Part shown: positions 11,401 to 24,900 of the stretch, in pieces
Layout: the number at the start of each line of letters is the position of its first letter
Numbering within the stretch: the stretch's first letter is position 1
From: Ulva prolifera
Lineage: Eukaryota > Chlorophyta > Ulvophyceae > Ulvales > Ulvaceae
DNA: 64,000 nucleotides
Reading direction: 5' to 3'
Assembly: GCA_023078555.1 (NCBI GenBank)
Contig: CM041197.1
Span: forward strand, 2,018,501-2,082,500
Program-made: the position numbers and the translations under genes
Notes under the pieces: generated by a model
Databases searched by the model: none
Told to the model about the DNA's origin: nothing
The model's input: only the letters and a program-made list of their open reading frames with translations

Positions 11401-12909
11401 TCATTCAAAGTACCGATTGGGAATCGCGTAATAGCCACAAGGGCATTGGACTCCGCTCCCCCAGGGGCATACAGATGACCAACTCTCGCCATCGACGTCG
11501 ACCAGCATATGCTCGGCGGAAATAGCGTCTCCAGGCTGCGCAGGGCCGAAAGCCGTGCCAACAATGGACCGCAGACCACACATATGTGGTATGGCTGGGT
11601 TCTGGTTCCCCCAAGCACAGCACTGTTGGAAAAACAACCTGTACGCCCGTTTGAGACGGCAGCATGGAGCTGGCGTTCCCTGCGAGTTGTGTTCCACCTG
11701 CGATTTGTTGATCGCCGGGCAGCGGGGGGCAGGCAGGTGTCTGGCACAGCGGTCGGTGACAAGCATACACGCGCAGCGGAGCTTGTGGCTGTGTTGGCTG
11801 GGTGTGTACTGATTGAGGCACTGTGATGAGTCCGCCTCCTCGGAAGCTGGAACCGAAACCTGTGGTGGAATTGGCGTAATGACAAGTTGGCTTCTCAGCG
11901 TGCTGGTCATGGGCACTTGAAGGTCTGAACAGCCTGCTCTGCTCGCCTCTGTGGACCATCAACGCAGTTGGCGGTGGCCACTGTGCACGAAACACCTACA
12001 TTCAAATCGGCAGCGTTCGCACCTGCGGCTGGGTGCTGAAAGGTACAGCCGGTTGAACGAAAATGCCAGAGGGTAGGAGCCAGAGTGTGCTTTGTCGGAG
12101 CTGACTTCCCCTGCTGCCACCCGGGCCACGTGTGCTGCAATTGCACTTAAGTAGCGAAGCCCCGTGGCAGCTACGCCGCTGCACTCTGTGCAACAGATGC
12201 TAGCTCCGCAGCAGCCTGTAGCACAGAGTGAACATTGACGTGGCATGCATGATTTGCTGATCTCAGACCCAGCGGGAGATTCCGACCAATTGACGGCCAC
12301 CTGTGCAGCGCTGTTCCATTGCAACGCACAACCGATCGATTGAGTGCGTGCATAAGTGATCACATTGGCAATCACCGTAGCATCCAGCATTTCTGCATAG
12401 AGGCATTCCAGCGTGAGTGACTGCGCAGTCAAGGTGAAAGGTGGTGTTGCAGTGCAGGGCATGCATTGGTGCCCCATGCGCGCCTCAGCTGCCGTGTGCC
12501 CCCCAATACCATGTGGGGCGCAGGCTGAAAAGTGCGGACTGGCCTGAAGTGCAGCTTGCATTGATGCTGCGCGCGCCTGCCAATCTGATGGACTATCTAA
12601 GCTACAGATGGGGGCAGCCAGCTGAGAAACTTGGGTTCGTGAAAGCACAGGGCGCACGTACAGTCCTCACAGCGTAAGCAATTGGCAACAGGGCCAGTTC
12701 ACAGTACAGCCAAGGTGAGCATACAAGCCCCTTGGCCGTCCAGGATGCAGGGATTCGGGGATGAGCACCAGCTCGTCCGATGTCGCGATTGATGCTTTCA
12801 CATGCCACCTGCTAGACTGCACATCAGCACCTCGCCAACTTGACCATGATGCTCGTACATCACGTGGGCCATTCCGGTGCCATGACACAGACTGGAGTAA
12901 TGCATGCAA
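11401..12909 (-). CDS. Unidentified Cys/Pro-rich protein, multi-exon
   Basis: A minus-strand run of open sequence, best read as at least three exons: about 12720-12800 (ATSDELVLIPESLHPGRPRG, then donor), about 12022-12635 (LAAPICSLDSPSDWQARAAS onward, ending before a GTGCGA donor near PSRR), and about 11401-11925, which ends ...GYYAIPNRYFE with stop. The long exon is Ala/Ser/Cys-rich; its CMPRQCSLCATGCCGASICC stretch is dense in cysteine. Two other frames are also open across 11.4-12.0 kb because stop codons are rare there, so the frame of the last exon is a judgement. No family recognised. The 5' end is not resolved. Confidence 0.35.
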
Positions 12910-13446
12910 CGGTGATCATGTACTGCTGTGGCCGGTGATCCGTCGTTCTGCTGTGAGCGCTCCCATGGCGCTCCCATGGCGCTCCAATGCATTACAGAGC
13001 TCGCGGCTGATCTATCATGTCTTCGCAACAGCCGTCCGACATTGCCTCGGACACTGACTTGGTGGGTACACCTCCCGTGCTGCAGCCGGCATACGCCGTG
13101 GCTCGTGAATTATGGCCAGCTGTAGTCTCACAACAAGTTCACACCCAGGCACAGTCGCAGCTAGGGCCGCATGCATGGCTGTGAACACGTGTCAGTCGGC
13201 GTCCAACCGGCGGAAGCCAGCGCTGCACAGCTCAAGTACAAGCCAGTGTTCCCGGTAGCAACAGACAATGTACGAAGTAATCCTGTTCGTTTGCGTGTCC
13301 TCTGTGCTGAAGTCGAACCTTGGCACATCTGATGTGCACCACGTCCATCTGCATACGCGAGCTTGCGCATATATGGACCGCGCTAAACTAGCGTGAATAC
13401 TGCGCAGCATTGGTGAACGCGTATTGCTTCACATCGTTGATATACC
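12910..13446. other. Intergenic, probable bidirectional promoter region
   Basis: Lies between a minus-strand gene and the plus-strand carrier. A 13 bp motif (gctcccatggcgc) is tandemly duplicated near 12959-12980. A short plus frame beginning ATG TCT TCG CAA near 13018 runs ~45 codons, but it is out of place for the carrier, whose own start is clear at 13447. Confidence 0.35.
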
Positions 13447-14706
13447 ATGGCATCGCGTTCCGGAGATGGATCTGCAAACGTTGCCCCACCTTATGTCAAA
13501 GGCGTTGCAGGTGCGCTCGCTCCCTGAAGGCAGCGAGAGCATGCTTCAAACAGGCCATTGCCAAACGTTCACGAAATACTGTGACAGTAGCAAGACCGTC
13601 AATAGGGTGCATGCCTAGGACCGCTGAACGTACACAACAGCATCCTTCCCTCATGTAGGCTCTGCTGGTGGAGTGATGGAGGCTGTGTGTCTTGCTCCCA
13701 TCGACACAATCAAGACACGCTTGCAACTGGACAAGAAAGGCCACTACAAAGGAATCTGGCACTGTGGAAGCACAATATCGCAAGCAGAAGGGGTCCGCGC
13801 ATTGTGGAAGGGTGTAGTTCCGTTCTCTACCCATCTAACCTTCAAATATGCGCTGCGGATGGGATCCAACTCCTTCTATCAAAATATATTTCGAGATAAA
13901 GACGGTCGCCTGTCAGATGGCCGGCGATTACTCTCTGGTGCTATGGCCGGTGCAACAGAGGCTGTTTGCATCGTGACCCCCTTTGAGGTAGTGAAGATAC
14001 GGCTACAGCAACAGCGCGGTCTTGACAAGTCTCAAATAAAATACAAGGTATCACGCTTCTGACAAATATATCTTCGCTCTCGAAGCTAACTTGCGCACAT
14101 CGCAACCTGTTGCTTTGGAGTGGATGATGCTGGTGTGCATGCTCTGTAAGCGTGTGCAACACGTCAGTTCACAACTAGCACATCAGAGATGCCAGCAACA
14201 CAAGGCAGTGCGTTAGAAATCAATTGATTGCGTATTTGGTGTAGGGTACTGTACATACTGCGGTCACCATTGTCAAGGAGGAAGGTGTGCTGGCTCTGTG
14301 GAATGGTGTAGGACCCACAATTTTGCGCAACAGCACGAATCAGATGTGCTTGTTCTGGGCTAAGAACAATCTAGACCAAATTTATTGGGGAAAGCATGAG
14401 GGCGATGGCAGGATATTGTCTCCGTGGCAGTCGATGCTATCAGCATTCAGTGCAGCCTGCTTGGGTCCAGTGGCTACAGGGCCTTTTGATGTCGCCAAGA
14501 CCAGATTGATGGCACAAGAGAAATCAGGAGTCGTTAAGTACAAAGGCTTCGTGGATGTTCTTGTGCAGACGGTGCGAGGTGAGGGCATCCTTGCGCTGTG
14601 GAAGGGATTACTTCCACGCCTCATGCGCATCCCACCAGGACAAGCCATCGTATGGGCAGTGGCCGACCAAATCATTCATGCCCACGAGGCCCATGCCCTG
14701 CGATGA
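13447..14706 (+). CDS. SFC1: Mitochondrial succinate/fumarate carrier (SFC1 type)
   Basis: Mitochondrial carrier family protein, 304 residues from three exons: 13447-13510, 13659-14047, 14245-14706, with phases that match. All three carrier signature repeats are present: APIDTIKTRLQ (about 34-44), TPFEVVKIRLQQQ and GPFDVAKTRLMAQ. Sequence between them (LRMGSNSFYQNIF, RNSTNQMCLFWAKN, NKHEGDG-like KHEGDGRILSPWQSM, RLMRIPPGQAIVWAVAD) fits the succinate/fumarate antiporter subgroup rather than other carriers. In yeast and plants this carrier exchanges cytosolic succinate for matrix fumarate, linking the glyoxylate cycle or peroxisomal lipid breakdown to the TCA cycle. No cleavable presequence, as is usual for the family. 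A strong gene call. Confidence 0.93.
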
Positions 14707-15253
14707 ATCGTGCCTGAGCTCTTATGTGAAACTCATTCCTTTGGCTCGGATGTTTGCGCTCCTGTCGATTGTTGCTCATGCAACCAAATTTTGGAAGATT
14801 AGCCAGATAAAGAGTAAGAAATATCTGGTACAGCAGCCCTTCGTTTTACATGGCTGGTGGGTCGATGGGCAAGCACCAGCCATCTCGTAAGATGAAACAA
14901 ATCGTTCGGAATTGAGTACAATTATGGATCCAATGAATGCCAAGTCGCAAATCTTGTGCAAGTTGCCTGTTCTTGACCAGTCCGTGACACCCCCAGTGAT
15001 CTAGATACACACCCGCTCAGTGTAAGCCTCACGAGATACTGTTTTGAGACCTTGCAGTCACAGAATTGCAGCGTTGTGTTTGTCGCGCACTCGGACTAAT
15101 CGCTGCTGCTGAAAAGGAGTAGTGCGAATGCGGGCTGCAGTGATTCCCGTGGCATGATGGTGTTCGGCGCGATGCTCTGCACCTCCATCTGGGCCCTGTT
15201 ACTGCGTGCTTGGACGTGAAATGAATTTGTGACGTCTGCACAGCTTCTGCAAA
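14707..15253. other. Intergenic, no gene supported
   Basis: Separates two plus-strand genes. A minus-strand frame here (overlapping on into 15497) includes a hydrophobic stretch, GCNLFVYSMYMGCSMWFISL, but it overlaps the first APE2 exon on the other strand and has no further support. Confidence 0.35.
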
Positions 15254-16165
15254 ATGAGGTTGATGTCCTGGAACGTGAACGGCCTGGTGCGTTCTGTGAC
15301 AGGCTCCATCGCTCTTTTGTACCAAAAATAAGTGAAATGAACCACATGCTGCAACCCATGTACATGCTATACACAAAGAGGTTACAGCCAATCAGTACTG
15401 CTGTTTTTTGGAAATCTGAGTAAACCCGTTTGGATTCAAGACTGTGCTGTAACCTGTCGCTTGCTTGTACCCCAACAGCTTGCGCTGGCACCAGCATGGT
15501 CTAGTCATGTGTTGGAACGGTCAGAAGCCGGTCCATAGCTAGGATTGTGAGAGAGGCCATGGATGAGGCCATGGATGTCCAACAATGCCAGCGGACGTTA
15601 CCGCTGTCTTGGCGCTGGGTGAGACTGGCTGTGGCAGGTTGTCACGAGCCGTCCCACCTTGTCAACCTGCTATCCGGGCGTGACAAAGCCCACACACGGA
15701 CATGACCTACGCTCCGCCAACACCTTCGTAGCATCATAGCTGCAGTCCGCATGATGGCATAGCCAATGCAAGTCTATGTCGACTGCATGTTGCAAGCAAC
15801 ACAACCCATGGCGGAGGCCACTGCCCAGCCCGTCGGCCAGTCTCTGAAACACCTAAGGCAAAACATCAATGCAGAAGCCCACGCACAAGAATATTGAGCT
15901 GCAGTATGGCTCACTTGAGAAGTTTTTCACCTGCAATGGTCTTGATGTAATTTGCTTCCAAGAGACCAAAGTCAACAAGGATGACATTCCAAAGAGCTTG
16001 AAGCATGTTCCTGGCTTTGAATCTTTCTGGTCCATCAGCACCACGAAGAAAGGCTACAGCGGCTGTGCGACATATGTCAAGCTGGAGCATGCAGCCCACA
16101 ATGCTGCAGATGATGCAGAGATCCCTGGTAATGACTCCCCTTCAGGCTTCTAGCCCTGTGTGTTG

Positions 16166-16199
<34 letters not shown>

Positions 16200-18572
16200 T
16201 CTTGAAATGACATCGCGGACCTTCACAGCGGAATCTAGCACAGTATTCTCAAAGCTTTGATCGAGCTTTTAAGACCCAGCATGTTGATGCAGGTGAAGCA
16301 GATCTGAAGGCAGAAGGGCGGGTCATGATAACAGAGCACAGAAACTTTGTGCTCATCAATGTGTATGCTCCAAATGCTGGTGACTCGCTGCAGCGGCCAC
16401 GTTTGGAGTTCAAGATGAGGTGGTTTGATGCCTTGCGTCAGAAGATCACCGCATTGACAATGAAAGGGAAGCAGGTCGTCCTGGTCGGGGATCTCAACAT
16501 CCCTCGGTCGAGATCAGATGTCAGCATGGAGCTGGCATGGGATGGACTGTACACTATTGAGGTACGCATGCAGTCCCCATGCAAGCTTCACCTGGACAAC
16601 CAAAACAACACTCTCGATGCGATGGCATGCGAGGCACACATGCTGTGTGCAGCTGTAGCAGGCTACTTGAGCTCTGTCAGTAGCCTGATTCGGCTCATCT
16701 TCTCGCCCTCTCCCTCTGCAGTCAGGCCTTTGCCATGCTGGTGTGCGTCCCCGCAGAGCAGGAGAGTTGGGCCTGATCGGATCAGTGGCACAGGGCACTT
16801 CTTCAGGAGTGCAGACCCATCTGATTCACCCCACACTGCACCCTAGCGCCGTTCCGGTGATGATGCCAGCCACGTCGACGCAGTGATTAACAAACATCGA
16901 CGGAGCATCTATCACTTTACAAAGAATGGCCCTTGAGCGCCACCTTGAATAGGGTCAGGCACCAACAGTGTCAATGTCGACATGAACTTGGCCATGTAGT
17001 CCTGGTGACATGCACATAATGCAACAGCTCTGTGGGTCCCTTTCTCCTGTAAACTCATACATGCGATCACATAGGTGTGCATCATATGGTGCACCTTCGG
17101 TGGTGTGCCGGGGATTTTAAGACAGTGTGGCAACGTGTGCCAATTTGCGTGTCAGCATAGGCCACAGACATGCCTCGACGCAAGTGTGATTGCATTGCAC
17201 TCATCTTTTACAGCAAACAAGCAGTATACAACACGCTTCACAGAGCGTTCGGTTGGGCGGTGGTGGCAGATTCAACCCACTCAACGGACATGGGATGGAT
17301 GTCATTGATGTGTTTGCCATCAGGATGCTGAGTTTTATGGCTCAAGTGTGCCAGGTCACTGCAATTTCAATTTGAACAGACGTGCCTGCCTGCCCAGTGA
17401 CGGACCGCAAACCTCCTTTGACAGGGCCTTATGGTGGGTCGGTTTTGTGGGTCGTGGCGGTGTTGCTTTTTCGTTGTTCCAGAGCAAATCTGGATTTACT
17501 CAGCCGTATCCTGAAGAGGACATTGACTACTCCGAATGAACGGAACCACATGCTGCAAGATTATGAGTCTTGTTGAGCAAGGTCCTGGGCTCCTTTCCCA
17601 CGCTGTGATCTCGCCCAGTCATGTAAGCGTGTATGTGTGACACTAGGGTCCCCACTTTGCAGGAGGTGGGGCTGATCAACAGCTTGGCCACAGATCTTGT
17701 AGATGTCTGGCGGGACCTCCATCCAGAAGCAACAGACACCTTCACAGTGTGGAATGAACGCACAAATGCACGAGCATCCAACCGTGGTCTTCGCATAGAT
17801 TATGCCATGTGCAGCCCGTCGTTGAAGTCACAGATCATCGATTGCCAAGTCAAGCTTGATCTGCCACAGGTAATGCACATCATGGGGTTGCCGATCTGTG
17901 CCATTATACTCCAGAATACTGCAAGCGTCCTTCAATTGCTTCTCCGTATGATAGTATCATAAGAAAAATCTTCATGAATGTAATTGTTCAGTGAGAAGCT
18001 GTGACAGGATGACAAGAGATGCTGATCTTGTTTGGCTGCTAATGGGCACTCCCTGTACATGCGTGCAACAGCCACATCATGAGCTGTGAACTGCCGTGAA
18101 TCAACCTCATTGAATGTGGTGTTGATGTGTGCAGAAGTGGAGTGATCACGCCCCAGTCATCCTTCAGCTCTCCGGGATGACCAAGTGTCCCGGCAGCCCA
18201 CCTCCACCCTGCCCACTTTCATCTCGGGCGATCCCAAAACATGGCCTGCAGGCCCTGTTCCAGCAAAAGGCATTGACAACAGAAGTCACCAAAAGTGTAC
18301 ACAACTGTGACGCGAATGCAGCATCGAACGGTGCAACCAAGCAACAACAACAGTCGAGTGACCTGGCAAAGCAACCACAGCTTTGGCCTCGTGCGATACC
18401 ATGTGACACTAGTGCCCCAGCTGGGCCAGAAAATCCCACTGGCGAGGCCCCAACAGAGCATGATCGTGACAATACCGCATTGAAGGGCAACAAGCGACAA
18501 GCCTTGGTGAAGCCATCCTACTGTTCGGGCAGCAAGCAGCAAAAAGTGACTGGATTTTTCCAGCGAAAGTGA
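15254..18572 (+). CDS. APE2: AP endonuclease 2 (APE2), C-terminal PIP box, no GRF finger seen
   Basis: Exonuclease III/EEP-family AP endonuclease-exonuclease of the APE2 branch. Exons found: 15254-15295 (MRLMSWNVNGLVRS), 15905-16127, 16293-16561, 17663-17869 and 18135-18572; all joins agree in phase. One or more exons between 16562 and 17662 are not resolved. Catalytic residues are in place: WNVNG, FQETK, NVYAPN, GDLN, LRIDYAM and SDHAPV. The protein ends in a disordered Gln/Pro-rich tail closing with QQKVTGFFQRK, a canonical PCNA-interacting box, directly before the stop. Many APE2 proteins continue into a GRF zinc finger; none is visible here. Role by homology: 3' end processing and base-excision repair with PCNA in the nucleus. 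Confidence 0.85.
16169..16198 (+). repeat. T30 homopolymer in APE2 intron 2
   Basis: An uninterrupted run of 30 T on the coding strand, within the intron between 16127 and 16293 and about 100 bases before the acceptor. It may act as an extreme polypyrimidine tract or mark an inserted retrosequence tail in reverse orientation. Confidence 0.85.
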
Positions 18573-18735
18573 TCACAACCATCTTATGATTTTTGCTGGA
18601 AGTGCCGGCGACTCATGATTTATGATTGACATAGGTATATGTTTGCAACCATGCTTGACTTCAATATCACTTGCAGAATAGACTGAATCACATGTACTTC
18701 ACTAAAGCCTTTCGCTTCAACTAAAAAATCTGTCA

Positions 18736-18926
18736 TCATTTACAAAAATGTCTTGTGATTTCTTTAGCATGCTGTATCCTCATAATGGCACTGCTAGTTA
18801 TGACACCGGCCTCTTGCAGCTTGTGTTGATCCATGTCCATCACTTGTGCAATCGTTAGTCCTTTCAGCACCTGGCTGTAGTGTGCAATGCCCAACTGTGA
18901 CAACCACTGGTCCAGTGTAATATCAC
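18736..18926 (-). other. SAM (sterile alpha motif) domain, C-terminus of fusion
   Basis: The last ~63 residues: DITLDQWLSQLGIAHYSQVL, then LTIAQVMDMDQHKLQEAGV and an ARIQHAKEI-like final helix. This is the five-helix SAM pattern (W-L..LGL..Y, L..L...DL..LGI...G.R.ki). SAM domains mediate protein oligomerisation or, less often, RNA binding. A SAM domain at this place is not part of the usual two-component cyclase layout as I know it. Confidence 0.7.
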
Positions 18927-21900
18927 TCTGCTGAACACCGGTGCTGGTAGTGCCACTCCATCCAGAAATCTGACTCTGCATCATCACTGACGACCTGGAT
19001 CCCATTCCAGGCCCATCTGCAGCGTTCATATCTCGATTTTGCCAGCCGGAAGACAGCCCCTTGGCTGCAGATTGGGTGCCTTTGTGCGCATGAAACCATT
19101 GTGCTTTGTCTTGTGGAGCTAAATGGTTGTATTGACCATGCATGACATTCTTGTATGTCCCCAGGGGCAGTGTATATGGCTGAATCCACCCAAAACCATT
19201 CAGCATCATTGGTACACAGCGAATGCACGCAGATGGCGGGTTATGTTCCTGCAGGCGCACGTAAAAATGAAACTGCTTGCGCTTGATCTCTACAATTCCA
19301 GTGTAACTCTTGCAGTCATACAGCAGACAGATGCTTGTGTGCGCGACCCTCTGGTAGCAACAGAAATGTGTGAGTCGCCATGACAGCACGGAGGATCCTG
19401 CGGTATAACATACTGTTCCCGGCAACAACACTTTCAGCCAGCCACGTTGAATCACAAATGCAAAGCCAATTGGCTGATCATCCAAAATGAATCGCCAGCG
19501 TGTAAGTGCACAGGTTGCAAACTCTTGGCAACTTTGTCATGACGTTCGCAGATACCGAGATGCAGTGATCTCGTCTGTGCCTGGGTACTTGCATATGCAT
19601 GCCGCCCTGTGATTTATATCAGAATATATGTGAAGTGAGTGGGATACCACCATGAGCGGCCAGCAAACATGGAGGCACACCCGCAGCAGGCTTTCTACTT
19701 CTGAGCTGAGCAAAATAGATGAAGGCACAGCCATCCTACGTAGTGTCCGTGCAATGTCCAGAGCCGCCCCAAACATGACCCATTTTGGCCGTTGTACGCC
19801 CACAACTGCTGCAACAGCCGGGCCTGCATGCAGTCCCATACAGATCTGCAGGCGGAGTGTACTCCCAGCTTGCATCTCATCGCAGTTGGCGAATATGGCT
19901 TTGGCAGCCTCCACGACGGCCATCACCTTTTCAGGAATTTGGCTCGAGTCCCTGCACCGGCACTTCTATGTCTCCAAGACTCCGTTCGGCATTGCCATGA
20001 TGCAGATCTTGCTGCATTGCATGCTCGACAGCGTCATCCGTTGCAAGCGATCACGACAGCGCGCCTCAGTCGGTCACTAAAGAGGGGGGGGAAAAGGCGA
20101 GAACCCAGTGTCCAATCCTGATCAGTGTGAGTGATCCTGTTGCACAACAGGTGCAGGACACCATCACTGTCTGCATGGGGTCTGCATGACTCAGGACAGG
20201 GAGATGGTGCACACTCCGCTATTGCACAGGCGACGAATTTGTCATGCGCCATGTCAGCCTGCTCAAGGCCACGGGAAAGGGCCTCCTTGCTCATCATGTT
20301 TAGCAGCGATGACACCTTGGACACAGCAGTGGCCATAGGGACACTGGAGCTCATTGTGCGGAAGCCATGGATATGAAGTGACAGGACCACCACACAGCTG
20401 AGGCTCTCAACTGCCACTCGGTGCCCTGTGGTGGCCAGGTCCACGATATGTGGCGGGAACAGCAGTCTCATCATTTCAATTACCTGCACACAGAGCGCAT
20501 ATGTCGCTGGCTGACGGCTGCAACGGCAAACAAACGCGAGCCTGCACAATGCAGCTGCGAGCTTCCACCAGCGGACGATGTACGCCCTGTGGTTTGTCAC
20601 CGCACACACTAACAACGGAATGGCTTCACCCAGGATCATCACTATGACCATCAAACAAATGTGCGGTTCCCCCGACATACACTTGCGGCAGTTTGGCTGT
20701 ATTCAAGGAGAGGCACCTGCTTGGCAGACGCTCGCCGCTGCTTCAGGTCCATCATGTGGAATCGCAAAATTGTGCTCAGGCGGGCAAGGACCTCTTCTGC
20801 CTCAAAGGGCTTGCGGATATAGTCCACTGCACCCCGCCGCAGACCGCCAATGACGTCCTTTGTCTCCTTCCGCTGCGACACGATGATGATTGGAACAGGC
20901 ATATGTGCGCTCATCTGCAGCAGCTTGCTGCACACCTCCTCTCCTGAATCATAACACCTCTCCTGAAATGATGCAGCACTATCGACTGGGAGTGAACTTG
21001 CTCTGAAGTACAGGGGCAGCCTAATGCAGGCGCGCCAGGGTCTGCTGGGAAGCGGCATCGCGCGGTTTGACATGCCAGGCAGGAAGCATATTGAGTCTCA
21101 GCAAGGCTTGCGATATGCCATGCATTCTGTCCTCATCGGGAGCGGCAGCAGCTTTGGAAGCAGAGTTGTGAAATCGTAGACAAGGAAGGCAGATGACTGA
21201 AGCGTGTATCTCGCACCTGAGATATCTGGAAGGCCGATGTCCAGGAGTACACAGCTAGGTTTGGGCATAGCCTGTGCAAATAGCTCCAGGGCTTGGAAGC
21301 CGGACAATGCATACACGGTATTGTAGCCTTCTCGGGACAGCAACGTATTCAGGACACGGATATTAGTCTCATCATCATCGACAATGAGGATGGTATGGTC
21401 TGATGGGTTCTCAATGATGCCATGGTCCTGGACTGATTTGAACGCATCCCGCAACGGGGCTTGTACAGGTCCCTGCATGTCGAAGTGACTCGCCCTGAAA
21501 CTTCCCCAGCCCACTTGATCGTCTGACATCAGGATCAAGCCACGGTCATCAAGGCAAGGAGTAGCAGGATACATCATGCTGGCAACACCTGCTGGAAGTA
21601 GCGTTGAAGGTGCTCTGCCCGCTCTTCAGCTGTCGTGGGCCCCGAAGCATCCTTGGCCGTATCGTCAAGAAGCTTTTCTATGTCTTTGGCAAGCTCAGGG
21701 TCGAGGGGGCCATGAGGAAATGCCTCACAATTATGCTGAGGTGTCGGCCCACCGTTGGGCATCCCGGTTTGTGGCTGGTGGATCTACACAGCAGCAATGC
21801 TACCTGTCTAATATCGGCAATTGTCCGCAGTTTGAGCAATACTGTCAGCATGTAACACACATCTCGCAGCATGCAATGGGCATGGTGATCTCAGAAGGGC

Positions 21901-24900
21901 CACAGAGCAGCAGAATATGGCCTGTGGCATACCTGATCATCCAGAGGACTACCAGAGGCCAGTGCTCGAGAGCGCTCCAATGCAGCACTGGCCTGCTCTG
22001 GCGTGAGGTCCTGCAGGGATGATGTTCCATCTGCGAGGATAAGCATGGCCTCACTTGGGCGGGTGCTGGCCGAGCGTGGCAGGCGGAGTGTGACTGTGCA
22101 GCCATCACTGTGTCCTTCACCGTTGCGCGTCATTGAGACACTGCCACCACTCTCCCGCAAAAGCTGCGTGACAAATCGGAGGCCAAAACGCATTCTGGAG
22201 TGTGGATCGGAGGCAGCAGGAACCCCGGCCTCTAACGAAAAGGCCTCCAATGTCTGCGGATTTGGAGCGACTCCGCTGTTACAGAATGATAGCAGCAAAA
22301 AGTCTCCATCGATGCTGCTGGTGATCTGCATGGGCACATAATGTCTCACAACACAACGGGTAACACATGACCAGAGACTTCCATACACTCAGCCACAGCT
22401 TGCAGACGTCCCAGCATACACTGGAATCTTCAATCGCATGATAGCGTGCACCGTCTAAGCGCAAATATGGCACTGAAGATGCAGCACGGCCAGGCAGGGC
22501 ATTGCCAGAAGTAAAGCCAGGATGGAAAGGGCACGCTTATGATCCGAATTGAACCCACCTTGACGGTGCCACGCTTAGTGTACTTAACAGCGTTCGCGAG
22601 AGGGACATGGATGACGTGCTTCAACCGGTCCAGGTCCATACAGCAGAGTGAATCTGGTGGTACTTCAATCTGGATTTTCACGCGCTCCCGAACCAGCCCT
22701 TGGAAGTTTTCCAGAGCATCATTGATCAGCGGGAGGACTTGTGTTTGTGTGGGAACAAGGTCCAGCCTCCCTGTCATGAGCCATAGATTGTCTCGCATAG
22801 CTGCAATCATCATGAGCATATGGTGTGCGCAAGTCTGCACACACACGTTGCATGCAGCCACAGTGAAGCCTGAACAACCACTGTACATGGGCCATCGTCC
22901 CAGTGGCCACGTGACTCAGAATCTTGCCAGGCTACATGTGCATCAAATCGCTGTTCAGACATTTATGCACTGTATGAGGTTGTTGATGTGTGGACGCACG
23001 TGGACAACTGAGCACTGCTGCCTCACTTCAGCCGTAACATCATCCTTTTTCCTCAACAGGTCAGACATGGCCAGCACGAGCGTCAGGGGATTCCGCATAT
23101 CGTGCGCCATCGTTGATGCTGACTGCCGTAGAGTCAGCAGCAGGCCTTGCAGCTGTGGATGTACCCAAACACCAGACTTTCCTGCTGGACCGATGTCACT
23201 ACACTCCGCACTTCCAGTGTCTGCTGCGGGGCTGCCACATCCCCTGATCCGTTCGAAGAGCAGCTCTGGCCCTGTCTGACAAGATTCTGATACTGGTGCA
23301 GGTGGTGATATGGATGTCTCAGCTTCAGAGGGAAGGTGATGCAGTTGGATGTGTCCGGGATCAGCGTCCTGCAAGCACAGTAGTGCGCGATCTGGTGGCG
23401 CTGGGAGGTATTTCCTTTCCACGGCATATGGCTGCAGCATCAGCAGCATGCCTGTATACGCGGGGTAAGAACGGTGTCACTCACAGTGCTGAACCAGGCC
23501 ACACCCTACTTTCGCGTCCCAGATTGGGCTCCCGTGTCTGAGCCATTACTGTGCCTGACCGGGCCATCCTGTTGCTACCCGCTGCCGCTGAAGCATCCAA
23601 GCTCTGCTGCGGGAGTGGACGAAAGAGCCCGGAACTTTGTGGCGACCATCCAGCAATGTCCAGCCCACCGTGAGGAACAGAGGTGCGTATGTGCGGCAAC
23701 ATAGCGACTGGGTCGATGTCCGCAACTGATGTCCGCTGCGCCACCTTTTGGCCATCGAGCTGTGCATCGAATGCAAGCGTTGCAGCAGAAGCAGATGATG
23801 GAGGCGGCCTCCTCACGACATCATCCACGCTCCCGTGTACGAAAGAATCGCCATCAGTAGCTTTGCGGCATGTGGCCTGAACAGTTCATGCCTTTTATAT
23901 CATGGCACCATCAGCATACGTGAGGTGTGGCGGTTGCAGGTGCACTGTGCTCCATGATCGGACTCTCACCTCCAGCTTCCAATGTCCACGCAGCCCATCA
24001 TCACCCTTGCGCGAACCTGACCTTACTGCTGAACTCATACACCTGCACCGCTCAGGCCATAGCCCGAGATTAACGAGGACAGAGCAGACCATCAACACGA
24101 GTTGCGGCAGGGCTCCCCCAGCCTGAGCAGGTGTGAGGGGTTCTTGACAGCAAACTACATGCAACAAAGGCAGACACGAGCCCGTGGATAGCCACACCTT
24201 TGCTGCGATGTCATATATGCAAGGCCGCCCAGTGTGAGTGTGCTGACCGCAGCCGCCAGCAACTGCTGGTCTGTGCCGGACAGACAACCTCTAAGCATGT
24301 GCTTGGCATGTGCAGCTACAGCTTCATTTCTGAGCCCGGTTATCGCCATGGCATCTGTCCCATGTGCCAAGTATCTATAAATTCTCTGCATGCATTTTGT
24401 GTTGTACCGCCATTTGATCTTGTTCTGCAGACAGCTGCCTGTGGGGCACCCACAGTGCAGCTACTTAGCAACAGTGTCATGACTGTGGCCCGCACCATGA
24501 CCAGAAGGGTGAAAGCTGTGCTGATGCGCAGGAACTGCTGCAATATCTGACCAAAATTTCCCTTTCCTGGCGGCCAAAAACATTCCTGCCCAGTTGCAGT
24601 CGATAGCAGGACGATTGCCAACGCAATATGTACTGTACCTGCAAACGTAGCTGTTGAAAACTACAACGGTCGCGTGAAGTTTCACCTACAGGCGGTGAGT
24701 CTGATGCACCATACCATCCTGAAAATATCTGAAGCCAGCAATCCAGACGACCGCAGCTGGCCATGTCAGCGTGAATGAGATCTTCAGAAGTTTGTCAAAG
24801 CGGAAGTGCGGTTCAGCACTACACACTTGCAGCAGCAAGAACATGTAGACGCAAAAGTGAAGGCCCATGCAGGTGAACCTATAAAGCGACAGCTCCCTGA

